64,000 nt of DNA from Erythroxylum novogranatense (lineage: Eukaryota; Streptophyta; Magnoliopsida; Malpighiales; Erythroxylaceae): contig CM057228.1 in assembly GCA_029891385.1 (NCBI GenBank), forward strand, positions 66,222,523 through 66,286,522. Reading direction: 5' to 3'. The position numbers and the translations under genes are program-made. Numbering within the stretch: the first letter of the stretch is position 1; every line of letters starts with the position of its first letter. Under the pieces are notes generated by a model. The model was not told the origin of the DNA and ran no database searches. It worked only from the letters and a program-made list of their open reading frames with translations. Shown in pieces: positions 25,053 through 36,662 of this stretch.

Positions 25053-26552
25053 TGATCGCGACTCTGTCGATTCGATCTTACGATCGATCCTTGGAAACCA
25101 GTCAAATATAATAAATTCCAAGATTACGGTATAGGTTGCAATCCTCGGGTCGTCTCACTTAATTGGAACCAAGTGAAAAAAGGTCTAAACTAGCCTAAAT
25201 GTCAAAAATTGCAATCAAGTTGATAAAACGGGGGTTTGGTATTTTGGTCAAAACTGATAAAGTAATCAAAATTGGACAAAAAGTATAAAAGAATATTTTT
25301 GGAATTTTTGGAAATAATGCAATCAACAAAAATCGGATAGAAATCAAATTGATAAAATCCTCTTGAAAATGGGCGCAGGCTATCACGGTTCAAAAATGAT
25401 TTTCAGGGACACAATCCACTAAGTTTCGAAAGATCAACCCTAAAGGACTCTTTAGGTCCAAAGATTTAACTAATGAACTCCATTATTTAAATCTTTGTTA
25501 AAAACCTTAGTGTGAGAATTGGACAAGCAAAGCAATTGGTCAACGGGGTCAAAACACAACAATCTTAATCAAACACAACTAGGCAGATGAAGATAGTAAA
25601 TGCAATACCCAATGACATATATGAAACTTCATATATTAAGCATAAAACATTCTACAAATCACTTTGTCCAAATCTCAATATAGTGTTCAGCACACAGTTA
25701 AACTATAACAATGCTAATCTAGCTATACCGATGTAACCTCTAACTCAGAGTTTACACAAATATAACTAACTTCAGACACTATATGATTACTCCCCTTTGA
25801 AGCTTCTGTGAACTCAAGCCATTGCTACATCTTTAGGAGGAAATATGGCTTAGCTACGCATGGCTCTGGTCTGTCTCTCGACTGCTAAAGACGGAACGAT
25901 ACTTATGATGGCAATTGATATTGACGGTGACGGTGGCGATGATGGTGATGGTGGTCGACAATGATGGAAATGGAAATGATGGTGGAGTAGAGTGTGATCG
26001 TCCGAGTAGGCGTAGTCCAGCTTCTGAGTATCAGTCCTTGCCTCTCCGAAGTCTGCTTGACCTAAAAATAGCAAGGTTTTTATATGGTGGGTGCGGGCCG
26101 GGTCAGAGCAGTGAGACAAACTTTCTATTTAAGGTTCGGATATCCGCTCGTACGTCGCGACGTATAAATGAAAATTCGTCGCGACGTGTAGAATTGCCTG
26201 CTTGTCGCGAGGTATAAATTAATATTCGCCGCGACATGTAGATTGAAGTGCTCGTCGCGACGTGTGGATTGATATTCGTCGCGACGTGCGGATTGACCTC
26301 ATGACTGTTGACTTCCTGATGTGTTGACTCCTTTGTTCCTGCAATAAAAATAACAATTTGTAATATCAATTGTTCTCATGAAAATTATAAAGAAAGTAGT
26401 ATCAAATCATGACAATTTACTGACAAATTGTGAATTAAAAGAGATTGGTATGAGGAACCAATTTAAGCACAAAAATCATCAATTAGGAGTCAACGAATGC
26501 ATAAGAAGCTATAAAAATGCAGCCAATTTATAATATAAACTTGGCTCAATCA
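25053..26552 (-). repeat. 3' LTR of element E (1500 bp)
   Basis: On the plus strand it runs TGATCGCG (25053) to CTCAATCA (26552), giving TGAT...ATCA termini. The right end abuts the polypurine tract. The left end is inferred from the termini; no second LTR is present to confirm it. It holds the CGTCGCGACG array at 26152-26286. Confidence 0.72.
26152..26286. repeat. Array of six CGTCGCGACG-type dyads in E LTR
   Basis: Dyad cores start at 26153, 26177, 26203, 26227, 26253 and 26277, so the spacing alternates 24, 26, 24, 26, 24 bp. Four of six are perfect CGTCGCGACG palindromes; the other two have one or two changes. Between cores lie AT-rich linkers (TATAAATGAAAATT and TGTAGATTGA types). Confidence 0.88.
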
Positions 26553-26572
26553 AATTCCCCCACACTTAGACC
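26553..26572 (-). promoter_or_regulatory. Polypurine tract of E
   Basis: On the minus strand CTAAGTGTGGGGGAATT leads straight to the LTR start TGATTGAG. It sets the inner LTR boundary. Confidence 0.8.
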
Positions 26573-28133
26573 TTTGTACTCCTGGAAAAAGTTTACAAGA
26601 GTCAAAATGAATACAAGAGTGAAAGAAAATATCTGTCATGCTCAAAACAATAAAAGGAAATTAACTCAATTCATTTCCTCAGAAATCAACCACAGAAAAG
26701 TGAAAGAGTCCTAATAAAACAAGCATTGAAAGAATTCAAGCACAAGAGATTGAACAAAAGAGAATCACTCAGGATATAGTGTATATGCTCAGCTCACTTG
26801 TGTCTAGGGATATTGTTGCTCTCAGTCTGCTTATTCCATCTCCTACCATAAAGCTGTGTCAATTCTATTTCTCCACCACAAGAACTATCATTTTAAAGAT
26901 CAAGAGGACTTTGAGGGTTGTAATGTATGGTAGGCTAAATGAATGGATAAGGTGAAAGAAAGAAAGAATAGTATGAGCACATGCATTAAACAAAGAGCTG
27001 ATGTCAATAGTTTTCAGAAAAACAGAATGCTTTTTTTTTAATTATGCAATATATATACTGCATAAATTGTTATTGATCTTGCTTTTCTTCTTTCTCTTTT
27101 TTTATTTTTATTTTTTATTTATTTTTGAATTGAAAAACACTTATGTCCCCTTTTTGGAACTTTTTTTTAAAGCAAAATAACTAATGACACGTAAAAATAT
27201 GAATGCAAATGCTCATAACAAGAAGGCTCAACGGGCTAGCAAAGGATAAATATGTAAGGGACTGTGTTTAGGAAAATGGGTTGAGGAAGAATCGCCTCTA
27301 TCATATCAACAAAAATCCAGTCCATTAAGCTTCAAGTAAGAATTAAAACAAGTTCTAGAGGAGAATGAAATAAGCACATGCACACAAAGATAAAAGAAAA
27401 TTTTTGGCTCAAATATCCTTCCAACAAGGGTATAATCTCTATGAACAATCTCATGTCTCAAAAACTTAAAATACTACTTTGTTAGAATACTTCCATTCAC
27501 TGTGTTTTGAAAACATGAAGAGCAAAATTTTTGCCAATTCCAACTATTATTAAAAGAATGGGAGGTGTTTTCAAAAACATCAAGCATCATTTTGAAACCA
27601 GTAAAAACTTTGAAGACAACAGCCACAAAAAATCCAGTGCAGAAAATGTTTGATTGAATACAAAAATGGGAAAATGAAGCACAAGTCATTCATGCATACA
27701 TGTGACGTCGCGGCATGCTGAGGCAGACGTCGTAACGTGCGGACGTCGCGACGTATACACACTCGAAAGAATAGCTTCTCCGCGACGTGTGATCACTTGT
27801 CGTGGCGAAGAGATGCAGAATGACAAAAAAATGTAAAATGCACCAAGTTAATTGACAGAATGCACCAATTGGCCAACAATTCATAATCACAGTGTCAACA
27901 GTCATGCAATATGGAGGATAATTGGGGAAACAGCTCCCCCACACTTAAAGCACACATTGTCCTCAATGAAAATATAGAGAAAGCTCAAATGCGAGAAGGT
28001 ATTATTGGAAAATGAAAGGAAAACAAAAGAAATGATTTATCTAACTAGCTCTCCTCCAAACTTGTTAAGAAAAATAGTAAATGCGAAGTGCAAAAAGTAA
28101 AGAAGCAAGTGAAGGAGACGAAAAACCTGATAT
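26573..28133 (-). other. Noncoding 3' region of E between integrase and LTR
   Basis: About 1.56 kb without a convincing gene; the 60-106 codon frames have no motifs. A second AAGTGTGGGGGAG tract lies at about 27932-27945 (minus strand), preceded by GAGGACAATG. Degenerate copies of the LTR dyad motif (GACGTCGCG type) occur near 27704, 27726, 27742, 27780 and 27799. T-rich runs lie at about 27032-27180. Athila elements can carry an env-like gene here; none is visible. Confidence 0.7.
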
Positions 28134-29180
28134 TTATGGCGGTTGTTGATTCTCATAATAGAGCTTCAAAAGATGGCCATTCACCTTGAGTCTTGTTCCA
28201 GTTCCTTCATGTAGAAGCTCTACCATGCCAAAGTTGTGCACCTTCGTGACCAAATACGGTCCCTCCCAACGAGTATTGAAAGTCCCACGTTTAAAAGTGA
28301 AACGAGCTTTAAATAATAAGACTTTGTCTCCTTCTTTGAAACTTTTCCGCCGAATGATTTTGTCATGCATCAATTTTGCTTTTTCTTTGTAGAGTCGTGC
28401 ATGCTCATATGCTTCCAACCTTAATTCCTCGAGCTTTTGAAGCTGCAATTTCCTCTCCATTCCGGAAGATTCCAAGTCCATATTGCATTGTTTTATTGCC
28501 CAATATGCTTTATACTCCAATTCCACAGGTAAATGGCAAGCCTTTCCATAAATCAAACGGTAAGGGGACATACTTATCGGGGATTTATAAGCAGTCCGAT
28601 ATGCCCATAGTGCTTCCTCGAGGCGAAGGCTCCAATCCTTCTTGGATGGCTTCACTATTTTCTCCAAAATGTGCTTCACCTCTCTGTTGGAAACTTCGGC
28701 TTGTCCATTGGTTTGTGGGTGATATGCAGTGGAGACTTTATGAGTGACCCCAAATTTCAAAAATAAGTTATCAATGACTCTATTACAAAAATGGGTTCCC
28801 CTATCACTCACCACAGCTCTTTGTATACCAAATCGACAAAAAATGTTGGACTTAAGAAACTTAGACAAGGTCTGAGCATCATCTTTTCTAGTAGGGATGG
28901 CCTCTATCCATTTTGACACATAATCCACAGCTAAAAGGATATACACAAATCCAAAAGATGGAGGAAATGGGCCCATGAAATCAATTCCCCAAACATCAAA
29001 GATTTCACAAAATAAGAGAGGTTGTTGTGGCATTTCATGTCGTTTGCCTAACCCTCCAAAACGTTGACATTTATCACATGACCGACAAAAGTTAAATGAA
29101 TCCTTAAAAAGGGTAGGCCAATAGAAACCAGATTCGAGGATTTTTCCTAGATGTTTTTCTTGCATTGAAATGTCCACCAC
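28134..29180 (-). CDS. Element E integrase, 348 codons open
   Basis: The frame holds the zinc-site CxxC pair (C35, C38), the catalytic core and the C-terminal region. The acidic triad is visible as D67 (GIDFMG), D126 (VSDRGTH) and E162 (GQAEVSNRE), with the D-E spacing of 35 residues expected for DDE integrases. The later segment has the Athila-type [19 protein letters not shown] and [12 protein letters not shown]. The histidine pair of the zinc site lies upstream (29180-29330) in another frame, so a frameshift breaks the full protein. The methionine start is only the first in frame; the natural protein is cut from Gag-Pol. Confidence 0.9.
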   Translation of the reverse strand: MVDISMQEKHLGKILESGFYWPTLFKDSFNFCRSCDKCQRFGGLGKRHEMPQQPLLFCEIFDVWGIDFMGPFPPSFGFVYILLAVDYVSKWIEAIPTRKDDAQTLSKFLKSNIFCRFGIQRAVVSDRGTHFCNRVIDNLFLKFGVTHKVSTAYHPQTNGQAEVSNREVKHILEKIVKPSKKDWSLRLEEALWAYRTAYKSPISMSPYRLIYGKACHLPVELEYKAYWAIKQCNMDLESSGMERKLQLQKLEELRLEAYEHARLYKEKAKLMHDKIIRRKSFKEGDKVLLFKARFTFKRGTFNTRWEGPYLVTKVHNFGMVELLHEGTGTRLKVNGHLLKLYYENQQPP

Positions 29181-29322
29181 AAACTATGGAATGACAAGCC
29201 GAAATGATATCATCATACTCCTCATGAGGCACACATTTTCTGATCACTTGGTCACTGCACATTCTCCACAGATGAGGGGCATCCCAAATGTAATGTCGAA
29301 CTTCACTCTTTAGCTTCTGAGC
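29181..29322 (-). pseudogene. Element E integrase N-terminal zinc region, frameshifted
   Basis: Minus-strand translation includes RKCVPHEEYDDIISACHS and CGGHF, the histidine part of the HHCC zinc site, but in a different frame from the downstream integrase core. Confidence 0.65.
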
Positions 29323-29898
29323 TTATGCCTGAGACATAAAAGGAGGAGTGAGTCCAGACATTAGGTAGTTAACAATATGTGCATACCAAGGTTCTTTAAC
29401 AATTGAAGGACATAGGACCGAATCTGGAAATGAATCATAGGTAAGGTCAGAAGAATCCACTCCCTGTGTGTCGTTTGGTAGCCTGCTCAAATGATCAGCC
29501 ACGTGGTTTGCTGCTCCTGCACGATCCTTTATCTCGATATCAAATTCTTGGAGCAATAGTGCCCACCGTATCAACCTAGGCTTGGATTATGGTTTCTTGA
29601 GAAGATACCGAACAGCTGCATGATCAGTAAAAATGGTAACATGTGAGTTTAACAGATATTGCCTAAATTTTTCCAAAGCAAAAACTACTGCAAACAGCTC
29701 TTTTTCAGTTGTTGTATAGTTGATATGAGCTGGATCCAGTGTCTTCGAGGCGTATGCAATAACTCTTGGTAACCGCTCCTCTCGTTGACCCAGCATAGCC
29801 CCTACAGCATAATTAGATGCATCACATGAAAGCTCAAAAGGTAAATCCCAATCAGGAGCAACTAGAATAGGTGGAGAAATGAGTTTTGATTTCAGCAT
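29323..29898 (-). pseudogene. Element E RNase H, one in-frame stop
   Basis: Two frames in the same register (29587-29898 and 29323-29574) are separated by a TAA near 29586. The first has FELSCDASNYAVGAMLGQ, KELFAVVFALEKFRQYL and TDHAAVRYLLKK, carrying the acidic catalytic residues. The second continues [16 protein letters not shown] and ends in the integrase linker. A single stop makes this nearly intact. Confidence 0.88.
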
Positions 29899-29998
29899 AT
29901 TGAAAGCACTCTTGCCAGAATCATCAAATTCAAATTTTTCATCCTTTTGTAAGAGCTTGAGAGAGGTAACACAATTTTGCTGAAATCCTTAATGAAGG

Positions 29999-30919
29999 TT
30001 ACCAAAATCCTCGCATGACCCAAAATGAACGTATGTCACGAATACAATTGGGGTAAGGCAAAGAAGATATAACCTCAATCTTAGCTTTATCCACTTCAAT
30101 CCCCTTGCTAGAAATTAAATGACCAAGCACGATACCTTCACTGACCATGAAATGACATTTCTCAAAGTTCAAAATCAAATTCTTTTCAATGCATCTTTGT
30201 AAAACTCTTGAAAGGCTGGATAAATAACCATAAAAAGAATCACCATAAACTGTGAAATCATCCATAAATACTTCCATACATTCCTCTAAAAATTCACAGA
30301 AAAAAGCCATCATACAACGCTGGAAAGTGCCTGGGGCATTATACAAACCAAAAGGCATCCTTCGATATGCAAAGGTGCCAAAAGGACATGTAAATGTGGT
30401 CTTGTCCTGGTCCTCCGGTGCAATGGGTACCTGAAAATATCCAGAAAAACCATCCAAGAAACAATAATGTGATTTGCCCGCAAGTCTTTCAAGCATTTGA
30501 TCAATAAAAGGGAGAGGGAAGTGGTCTTTTCTTGTGGCATCATTTAATTTTCTATAATCTATACACACACACCACGAATTCTGCACTCTAGTAGGAATAA
30601 GCTCATCCCTATCATTTTTGGCCACTGTTATTCCACTCTTTTTAGGCACTACATGAATTGGGCTAACCCACTCACTATCAGAAATGGGATAAATTATCCC
30701 TGCGCTCAGCAACTTTGTGATTTCCTTCTTCACAACATCTAAGATAAGCGGGTTAAGCCTTCTTTGAGGTTGTCTCACCGATTTTGACCCTTCACTCAAT
30801 AAGATTCGGTGTATGCAAATAGCTGGGCTAATGCCGGGTATATCTGCTAAAGTCCACCCGATAGCTCTCTTATGCTTCCTCAAAACATTCATGAGTCTCT
30901 CTTCCTCAATGTCAGACAA
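29999..30919 (-). CDS. Element E reverse transcriptase, 306 codons open
   Basis: Motifs in order: QRRLNPLILDVVKKEI (52-67), VSPIHVVPKKSG (85-96), CIDYRKLNDATRKDHFPLPF (119-138), motif A FLDGFSGYFQV (154-164), and the catalytic FMDD at 218-221. The end (HLISSKGIEVDKAKIEVI) is normal, then the frame is lost by 29999 before RNase H. Aspartates of motifs A and C are present. The RT would copy element RNA into DNA; this copy is cut off from RNase H by a frameshift. Confidence 0.9.
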   Translation of the reverse strand: MSDIEEERLMNVLRKHKRAIGWTLADIPGISPAICIHRILLSEGSKSVRQPQRRLNPLILDVVKKEITKLLSAGIIYPISDSEWVSPIHVVPKKSGITVAKNDRDELIPTRVQNSWCVCIDYRKLNDATRKDHFPLPFIDQMLERLAGKSHYCFLDGFSGYFQVPIAPEDQDKTTFTCPFGTFAYRRMPFGLYNAPGTFQRCMMAFFCEFLEECMEVFMDDFTVYGDSFYGYLSSLSRVLQRCIEKNLILNFEKCHFMVSEGIVLGHLISSKGIEVDKAKIEVISSLPYPNCIRDIRSFWVMRGFW

Positions 30920-31066
30920 GGTACTAGCAATTATTACAGGTAATCGCTCATGAGAATCAAGATAGGCATACCTTAAGGTTGAAGGAAGGGTTTGAGCTCA
31001 AGCTCGGAGGTTTCACAATGAAGGAGTCAATTTATGAAGTTCAGAGAGAAGAGATCCTCCCTTTTC

Positions 31067-32032
31067 TTACGGCGTTAAGGTTGGCTCCTTGTAGGTGGTC
31101 GTGGCAATGCCCTCCTGCTTCCCTGAAACATGGATAGAAAACCTTTTCCCAAGATCAAGTGAATGTAATCCAGTATCCAAAGGATCTTTTTGTGACTCAT
31201 GTTTCTGGCAAGCATTTTCGTCAACGGAATTAATCATGTTCACACCCAAAAGTGAATAATCCTCATGTGGGTGCTTCATTGCCTCATACATATTAAAGCT
31301 CACCTGTTGGTCACCTACCTCTATGGTGATCTTACCTTCCTTCATACTGATCATTGTTCCTGCTATCCACCTAAAGGGTCGCCCGAGAATTAAGGAAGTA
31401 TCCTGCACAACTTCAGAAGACATATCAAGCACATAAAAATCAGCAGGAAATACTAACCCTTTAACCTGGACCAAGATGTCCTCAATGATACCCACTGGAT
31501 GCCTAAATGATCTATCAACCAACTGGAGGACAACAGATGTAGGCTTAATACTCTTCACTCCTAAGGCCTCATAAACTGACTTAGACATCACATTTATCGC
31601 TGCCTTCAAATCTAACAAAGCCCTACCTACAGTCACTTTCCCTAAGATGCAAGGTATGGTGAAAGATCCAGGGTCTTGACACTTGATAGGTATCTGCGGT
31701 TTAAACAAGGCTGACACATTGGAGCTCACTTGCACTCTCTCGTTTGGCCTAAACTTCCTCTTATTGGTGCACAAATCTTTCAAATATTTTGCATAGGCCG
31801 GAACTCTCTTCACTAAATCTAGCAAAGGCACATTCACTTCAACTTTCCCAAACAAATCAATTATTTCTTTCTCATGTTTACTCTCATTCATGCGCTTGCT
31901 CATCAAATATGAATTTGGAAAAGGAAGGTCTTGAATACTTACCTCCTTAACTTTGCTGGATTGCTTGCTCGATTCTCCACTTTCGCTGATCATTGGAACT
32001 CTCTCAAGTAGTTCCCTTGTTCCTTGAAGCAT
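31067..32032 (-). CDS. Element E protease region with C-terminal gag linker
   Basis: The 321-codon frame has a spacer rich in lysine and glutamate, then the retropepsin region: GRALLDLKAAINVMSKSVYEALGV where DLGAS is usual, so the active-site glycine is lysine. It continues VVLQLVDRSFRHPVGIIEDI and DTSLILGRPF, the expected flap and second conserved segment. The frame is open but the changed glycine argues against activity. The order gag-protease-RT fits the element. Confidence 0.85.
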   Translation of the reverse strand: MLQGTRELLERVPMISESGESSKQSSKVKEVSIQDLPFPNSYLMSKRMNESKHEKEIIDLFGKVEVNVPLLDLVKRVPAYAKYLKDLCTNKRKFRPNERVQVSSNVSALFKPQIPIKCQDPGSFTIPCILGKVTVGRALLDLKAAINVMSKSVYEALGVKSIKPTSVVLQLVDRSFRHPVGIIEDILVQVKGLVFPADFYVLDMSSEVVQDTSLILGRPFRWIAGTMISMKEGKITIEVGDQQVSFNMYEAMKHPHEDYSLLGVNMINSVDENACQKHESQKDPLDTGLHSLDLGKRFSIHVSGKQEGIATTTYKEPTLTP

Positions 32033-32631
32033 GCTTTTCTCTCAAAAGCTCTTCTTCCTCACACTTTCTGATTTCTTAATCTTTCCTTGGGTGGAGGTCT
32101 TGACTCACTATCAATCTCATCCTCACATGTCTCTTCATCTTCGAGGCTTAAACCTCACTTGCTTCCCCTCTCGAGGGCAATTGCATTGGACTCTTGGATT
32201 CATCACGGTATTTGAAGGAATAGTCCCATTGCTTTTTGCTTGATTTTCACTCATGTTGTTGGACAACTGAGTGACATAGTAATTTAAGTTCTCCGCCTTG
32301 GTCTCCCATTGTTCCATTCTCTTCTCCAAGGCATTGAATCTAGCAGCAGTCTTTAAGGAATCCTGTTGAATAAGAGAAGCAATGGCATTAAATTGGTTAG
32401 CATTAGAATCCCTCTCTTCCTTCATCAGAGTCATCATACTGTGAAGCAGCTGGTTGGGGTCTTCCTTTGGTGGGACCATGAGGGCTTGCTGTTGATTAGG
32501 GAACTGGCTAGTGGAAGTACCAGCTCCTCCCCCTTGTGAAAACCTGTTTTGAGCCCTGTTCTCTTCATTCCTCCAACCAAATCTAGGATTGGACTTCCAT
32601 CCCTCATTGTATGTGTTGGAGTAGGGGTCCT
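32033..32631 (-). pseudogene. Element E gag C-terminal part, cut by B
   Basis: The frame contains NTYNEGWKSNPRFGWRNEEN and a coiled-coil-like stretch (FNALEKRMEQWETKAENLNY). The reading frame runs upstream into the LTR of B, so the apparent 184-codon frame is a chimera of LTR and gag. True gag ends at 32631, next to the GGTCC duplication; the adjoining piece is at 55605. Confidence 0.85.
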
Positions 32632-33243
32632 GTAGCACCCCCTCACCGTAGAGTATACACCGGGGCGCCCGTAGGTCGTACCGATGCATAACCTACGACG
32701 AGGGTGCACTACGATTCAATCATTTCTATACACCTCGTGGCATCAATATAAGAAAGCAGTAATATCATATTCATTAAATTTTAAAACCTTAAAGATCCCT
32801 TTTCATTCATTTCATAAAACCGTAAGTACATCATCAATCATATACATACACTGTACAAGCCCAAAAGAACTAATACAACTCCTAGATAAGTCATCCACAA
32901 AATATCCCAAAAGATCCCCAACTGATAGACCTGTAGGCCATGCTCCTCTCGCCGGCACTCACAGCAGGAAAAGTCTCACTGATCGGAGCTAGGAGTCACT
33001 CTATCACTGTCCTAAAAAATAGATGCAATGTTTGGTGAGTTTGCGAACTCAGTGAGAAACCATCATCGATGATTCACCCAACTTATGCATGGACAAACAA
33101 TTCACGCTATATCGTACATATATCCCAGACAAGAAATCACATGCAGTCAAATTCACTTTTATAGGGCGATATGCCTTTCACACAATTCACATTTGAACAT
33201 TCATATATGCAATGTACATGTGACTCGTTCATTTTTTTTCGTT

Positions 33244-33407
33244 GTTGTGACCGTGCGCCTGAGCTCATATACGTTGAGCCATTGGCTCTGAAAATATTGG
33301 GCTCAAAAGCCCTAATACGTTGAGCATAAAGCTCTGCAAATCGTTGGGCATGAAGCCCTGTGCGTTGAGCTTAAAGCTCTGAATACGGTGGCTACACCAG
33401 TCACAAC
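33244..33407. repeat. Hairpin array enclosed by a 10-bp inverted repeat, B 3' LTR
   Basis: GTTGTGACCG (33244-33253) pairs with CAGTCACAAC (33398-33407) with one mismatch. Inside are five dyads alternating GAGC/GCTC and GGGC/GCCC stems: 33276-33288, 33299-33312, 33322-33334, 33346-33358 and 33367-33379. Their starts are 23, 23, 24 and 21 bp apart, linked mostly by CGTT-containing spacers. Confidence 0.85.
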
Positions 33408-36400
33408 TGCCTTTATCTGATCATACTGTTATGCATGCATGAACATGTCCAATTACCATACATGCATCACACTAAATCTATATATGCCTAATTCTCACCA
33501 ATTGAAACCAATTATAGCAATTTATACACAATTAACACTTCTATAGCACAGTCCAATTATTTCGAACACCTGTGGTCCGAAACCAATCAAATCAAACACA
33601 TAGAATCCATCCTTAACTCCACATGGCATATTGCATAGAATTAAACACATATAGGTTGAGAAACCAAATAGGTTACTCACCTGAGAACTTCCGAGCTACT
33701 GCCGGTGTTGGATCCCGTTTTCGAGACCCAACTTCTTACACTAACACTTGAACCTCACTGCTTATAACCTTAACATGATCACTCTTAGAACGACGCCGAA
33801 ATGGAACGAAAAACAAGCTGAATCGGATCACATAATGAAATGGGAATCAAACACATGAATCGGAATAAACAAGTGAAACAAACAAATGCGAAGCTTATAG
33901 GATCGAATACGACTGAAATCGATTATCAAAGAAGTCGAATCAAATACAAATGCTAAACAAATAGACCAATGCGATAGGATAGGATACAAATTAAATCGAA
34001 GATTCAAATCGGATAGCTTTACATGAGTCCGACATCAGGAAACGTATGTGACAAGTGGGTCGAAACAGATGTAATCGAAACTCGATTGTGAAACAACTGA
34101 TCAAATCTGATACCAAAAGAGTTCACTTGCAACTAGAAAAAAAGAATTTGAAATCTAAGCATGCAAACGATGAGTTCGAATCAGAATTTCAAATTCCGAC
34201 ATCCGAAGCATGAATATAAAAAAAAACTTGTCGCGTTGGATACCTTGCACTAATTCATCCGAAATCGGTGTAAAATTTTGTTCGTTTCTTTCATTATTTA
34301 ATCCATTTTATTTCATATCAAACCAAATAGTTTCCCTCTTTGGAAACTTATCCTTAAACTCTTACTCATGTTAATCAGATCATAAGTTCATACAAAAATG
34401 TCTCTTATTCATATATTCATATACTATAATAAGGAAAATTCGGCAGCATAACGGCTGCACTATAACCTATCCAAAAATATGCAAATAGTCCATAACGCAC
34501 TTCTATAAATTCCAATAAAATCACACATACATCATGATCAACCGGACCCTCCGTCCGGGATCTCAGCAAAACGCAAACCTATTGCTAAATCCACTTCAAA
34601 TCATTTTCATAACAATTCATAATGATCACATTAAAACTCATATTCCATCATCCAGTACATTCATCCATATTCATATAAACATATCCCAAATGCATTCATA
34701 AATCAATTCACTTTACATACTAAACCAAAATACACCATCCACAGTCATAACTTTGGTTAATTCCCATAAACCGAAATCTTACACAATTGCATAATCCAAA
34801 ATACATTATGAACCAAAAGCTTTCAATGTTCTAATGGCATTCTAATCCATAATTCATTTCCATAAAACTTAAACCAAATACACAAGTACAAATCATGTAC
34901 AATTGCTGATATCCTGATGTCTTTCATCCAATCTCCCGCTCGAACACCTGGAGATGGGGATGAAAGGGGGGTGAGCTCGGAGGCTCGTGGATAACATGTT
35001 TATTAAACAAATGATAAGCAGGAGTATTTTCAAACCTTACTTTTCGTTGATCGAAAACATTGAAGGGTTTACTTCTCAATAACTTTTCAAATAAAAAACT
35101 TTCATAAATCTTTACAAACAGTTTTGCAAAACTCTCGTAGTTGAAAATCCAATTTCTCATTTTGTCACAATTTCAAACCATTGTACACATGAAATGCATT
35201 ACATATAAATGCAGCACATTCTAAACAAAGTAAAGCATATAACACATCAATCGGTTTGGGTCTGTCCAAAAATAAGACGTACTGCACATTCCCGCAAAGC
35301 GGTCATGTGTAGCCGTGAACAGGACGTACTACACTTTCCCGCATAGCGGTCCAATGTAGCCGTGAAGGGAGTCCGAAAACGGAGCTCCTATGCCACTAGC
35401 GGGCAGCCGGGCGAAGGCTTTAAAATGAGACCAATGCACTGTCTCCACATGAAGGACCTAACCAAACCCACGTAACACGTATTCATGCTTGAAAAATTCA
35501 TATTGCCCGAAGGCACATTTCGAGAATTCAACTTTTCATGTAATCTAATATTCAATGCAATACTTGTCAATCACCATATCACCCAAATAAATGCACACTT
35601 TACAATCTTTCAAGAACATGCAAACACCATATCACACTCATTCACATACTCAACTTATTAATCAATAAAACACAATGAATTCAATGACTATGTCATCTTT
35701 ATCAATTTAACTTATAAAGAAATCCATTTAATCGACAATTCAAAGTCATTTGTGGATAATCATCCGAACCATTGCGAAAATTTTTGTAAATCTTTTTGAA
35801 ACAATGACTTTCACATTTTATAAACCTTTTCAAATGCAATTGATTCAATCATTTGTAAAACAATATCTTATAAAACCAACAATTAGAATTAGCTCATAAT
35901 TTGAAAAATAAACATATCACCCACCTTTAATTCCATGCTATACTCTTGTCCATTCCTCACGTTGCTCTTTCCTTCACTCTTTCTTCCCATATAAGTCACC
36001 TAAGCCAAAATCAACCAATTCCCAAAATCATAAACCTCATACTTCTCAAATTTAACTATAGGGAATTAGCACTCATCATCTTTTCAACCTTTCCAAAACA
36101 AGAATTCCTACAATCTTCATTTCTCAAACTTTAACCAAACCTTTAACTCACATAAATCCATAAATAACTCAATTCATCAAGAAATCTTTCAACACTAATC
36201 CAAGAAATCACAAACCTATTTAGATTCTAACCTCTCTACATCAATATCTCTACTCATATACTTTAGCATAAAACCCCACTTATTTCTCATCCCTAATTCA
36301 ACATAACCCAAGTAAAATCACTAAAATTAACCTCATATAAAACAAACCCATAACCATATCAGGATAAATCAACTAAAAACTCAAGAAAAACTCAAACATT

Positions 36401-36454
36401 TAAAAACATCTCTTACCTTTCTCTCCCTAAATTTCAAAATCCTCATGGCTTAGA

Positions 36455-36612
36455 GAGTAAGTCTCTTCTCCTTCTCTCTTTTCCTTCAAGAATCCATGTA
36501 GAAGAGAAGCTTGGAGAGTCCAAAAGCTTACCTCTTCTTCCCCCTTCTTCTTCTTCTTCACGATTCTTCCCCTTCTCTCTTCCTCTTTCTTCTTTCTTCT
36601 TCTTTTTTCTAG
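36455..36612 (-). repeat. Purine-rich tract (sense strand) downstream of L2 TATA box
   Basis: The plus strand is almost entirely C and T with runs of CTT and CTTCTT. It lies just after the TATA box in sense direction, so it may be leader RNA. The minus-strand open frames here (64-65 codons, glutamate and lysine rich) reflect composition only. Confidence 0.6.
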
Positions 36613-36654
36613 AAAATTCATGAGCCTTCTCCCAACCCACGACTTCTTCCTCCT

Positions 36655-36662
36655 CTTTTATA
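36655..36662 (-). promoter_or_regulatory. TATA box of L2
   Basis: TATAAAAG on the minus strand, directly before the purine-rich tract. Confidence 0.6.

Larger units (their letters stand above)
25053..32631 (-). mobile_element. Element E: Athila-like Ty3/gypsy retrotransposon, left part
   Basis: On the minus strand the order is gag (right), protease, RT, RNase H, integrase, a 1.6-kb noncoding region, a polypurine tract and the 3' LTR (left). Integrase features such as [20 protein letters not shown] and the AAGTGTGGGGGA tract are typical of the Athila group, and there is no chromodomain. E is interrupted in gag at 32631 by element B (duplication GGTCC); 118 bp more of gag lie at 55605-55722. 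The rest of E is past the window. Confidence 0.88.

Noticed and set aside
26152..26286. CRISPR-like array
   Set aside because: Units are dyads with short AT-rich linkers of repeated sequence, not unique spacers, and the setting is a plant LTR.
26573..28133. An env-like gene of the Athila element
   Set aside because: No frame over about 106 codons and no signal peptide, membrane segment or conserved pattern on the minus strand.
28186..28747. Plus-strand frames of 68 and 123 codons
   Set aside because: They are antisense to the clear Athila-type integrase on the minus strand.
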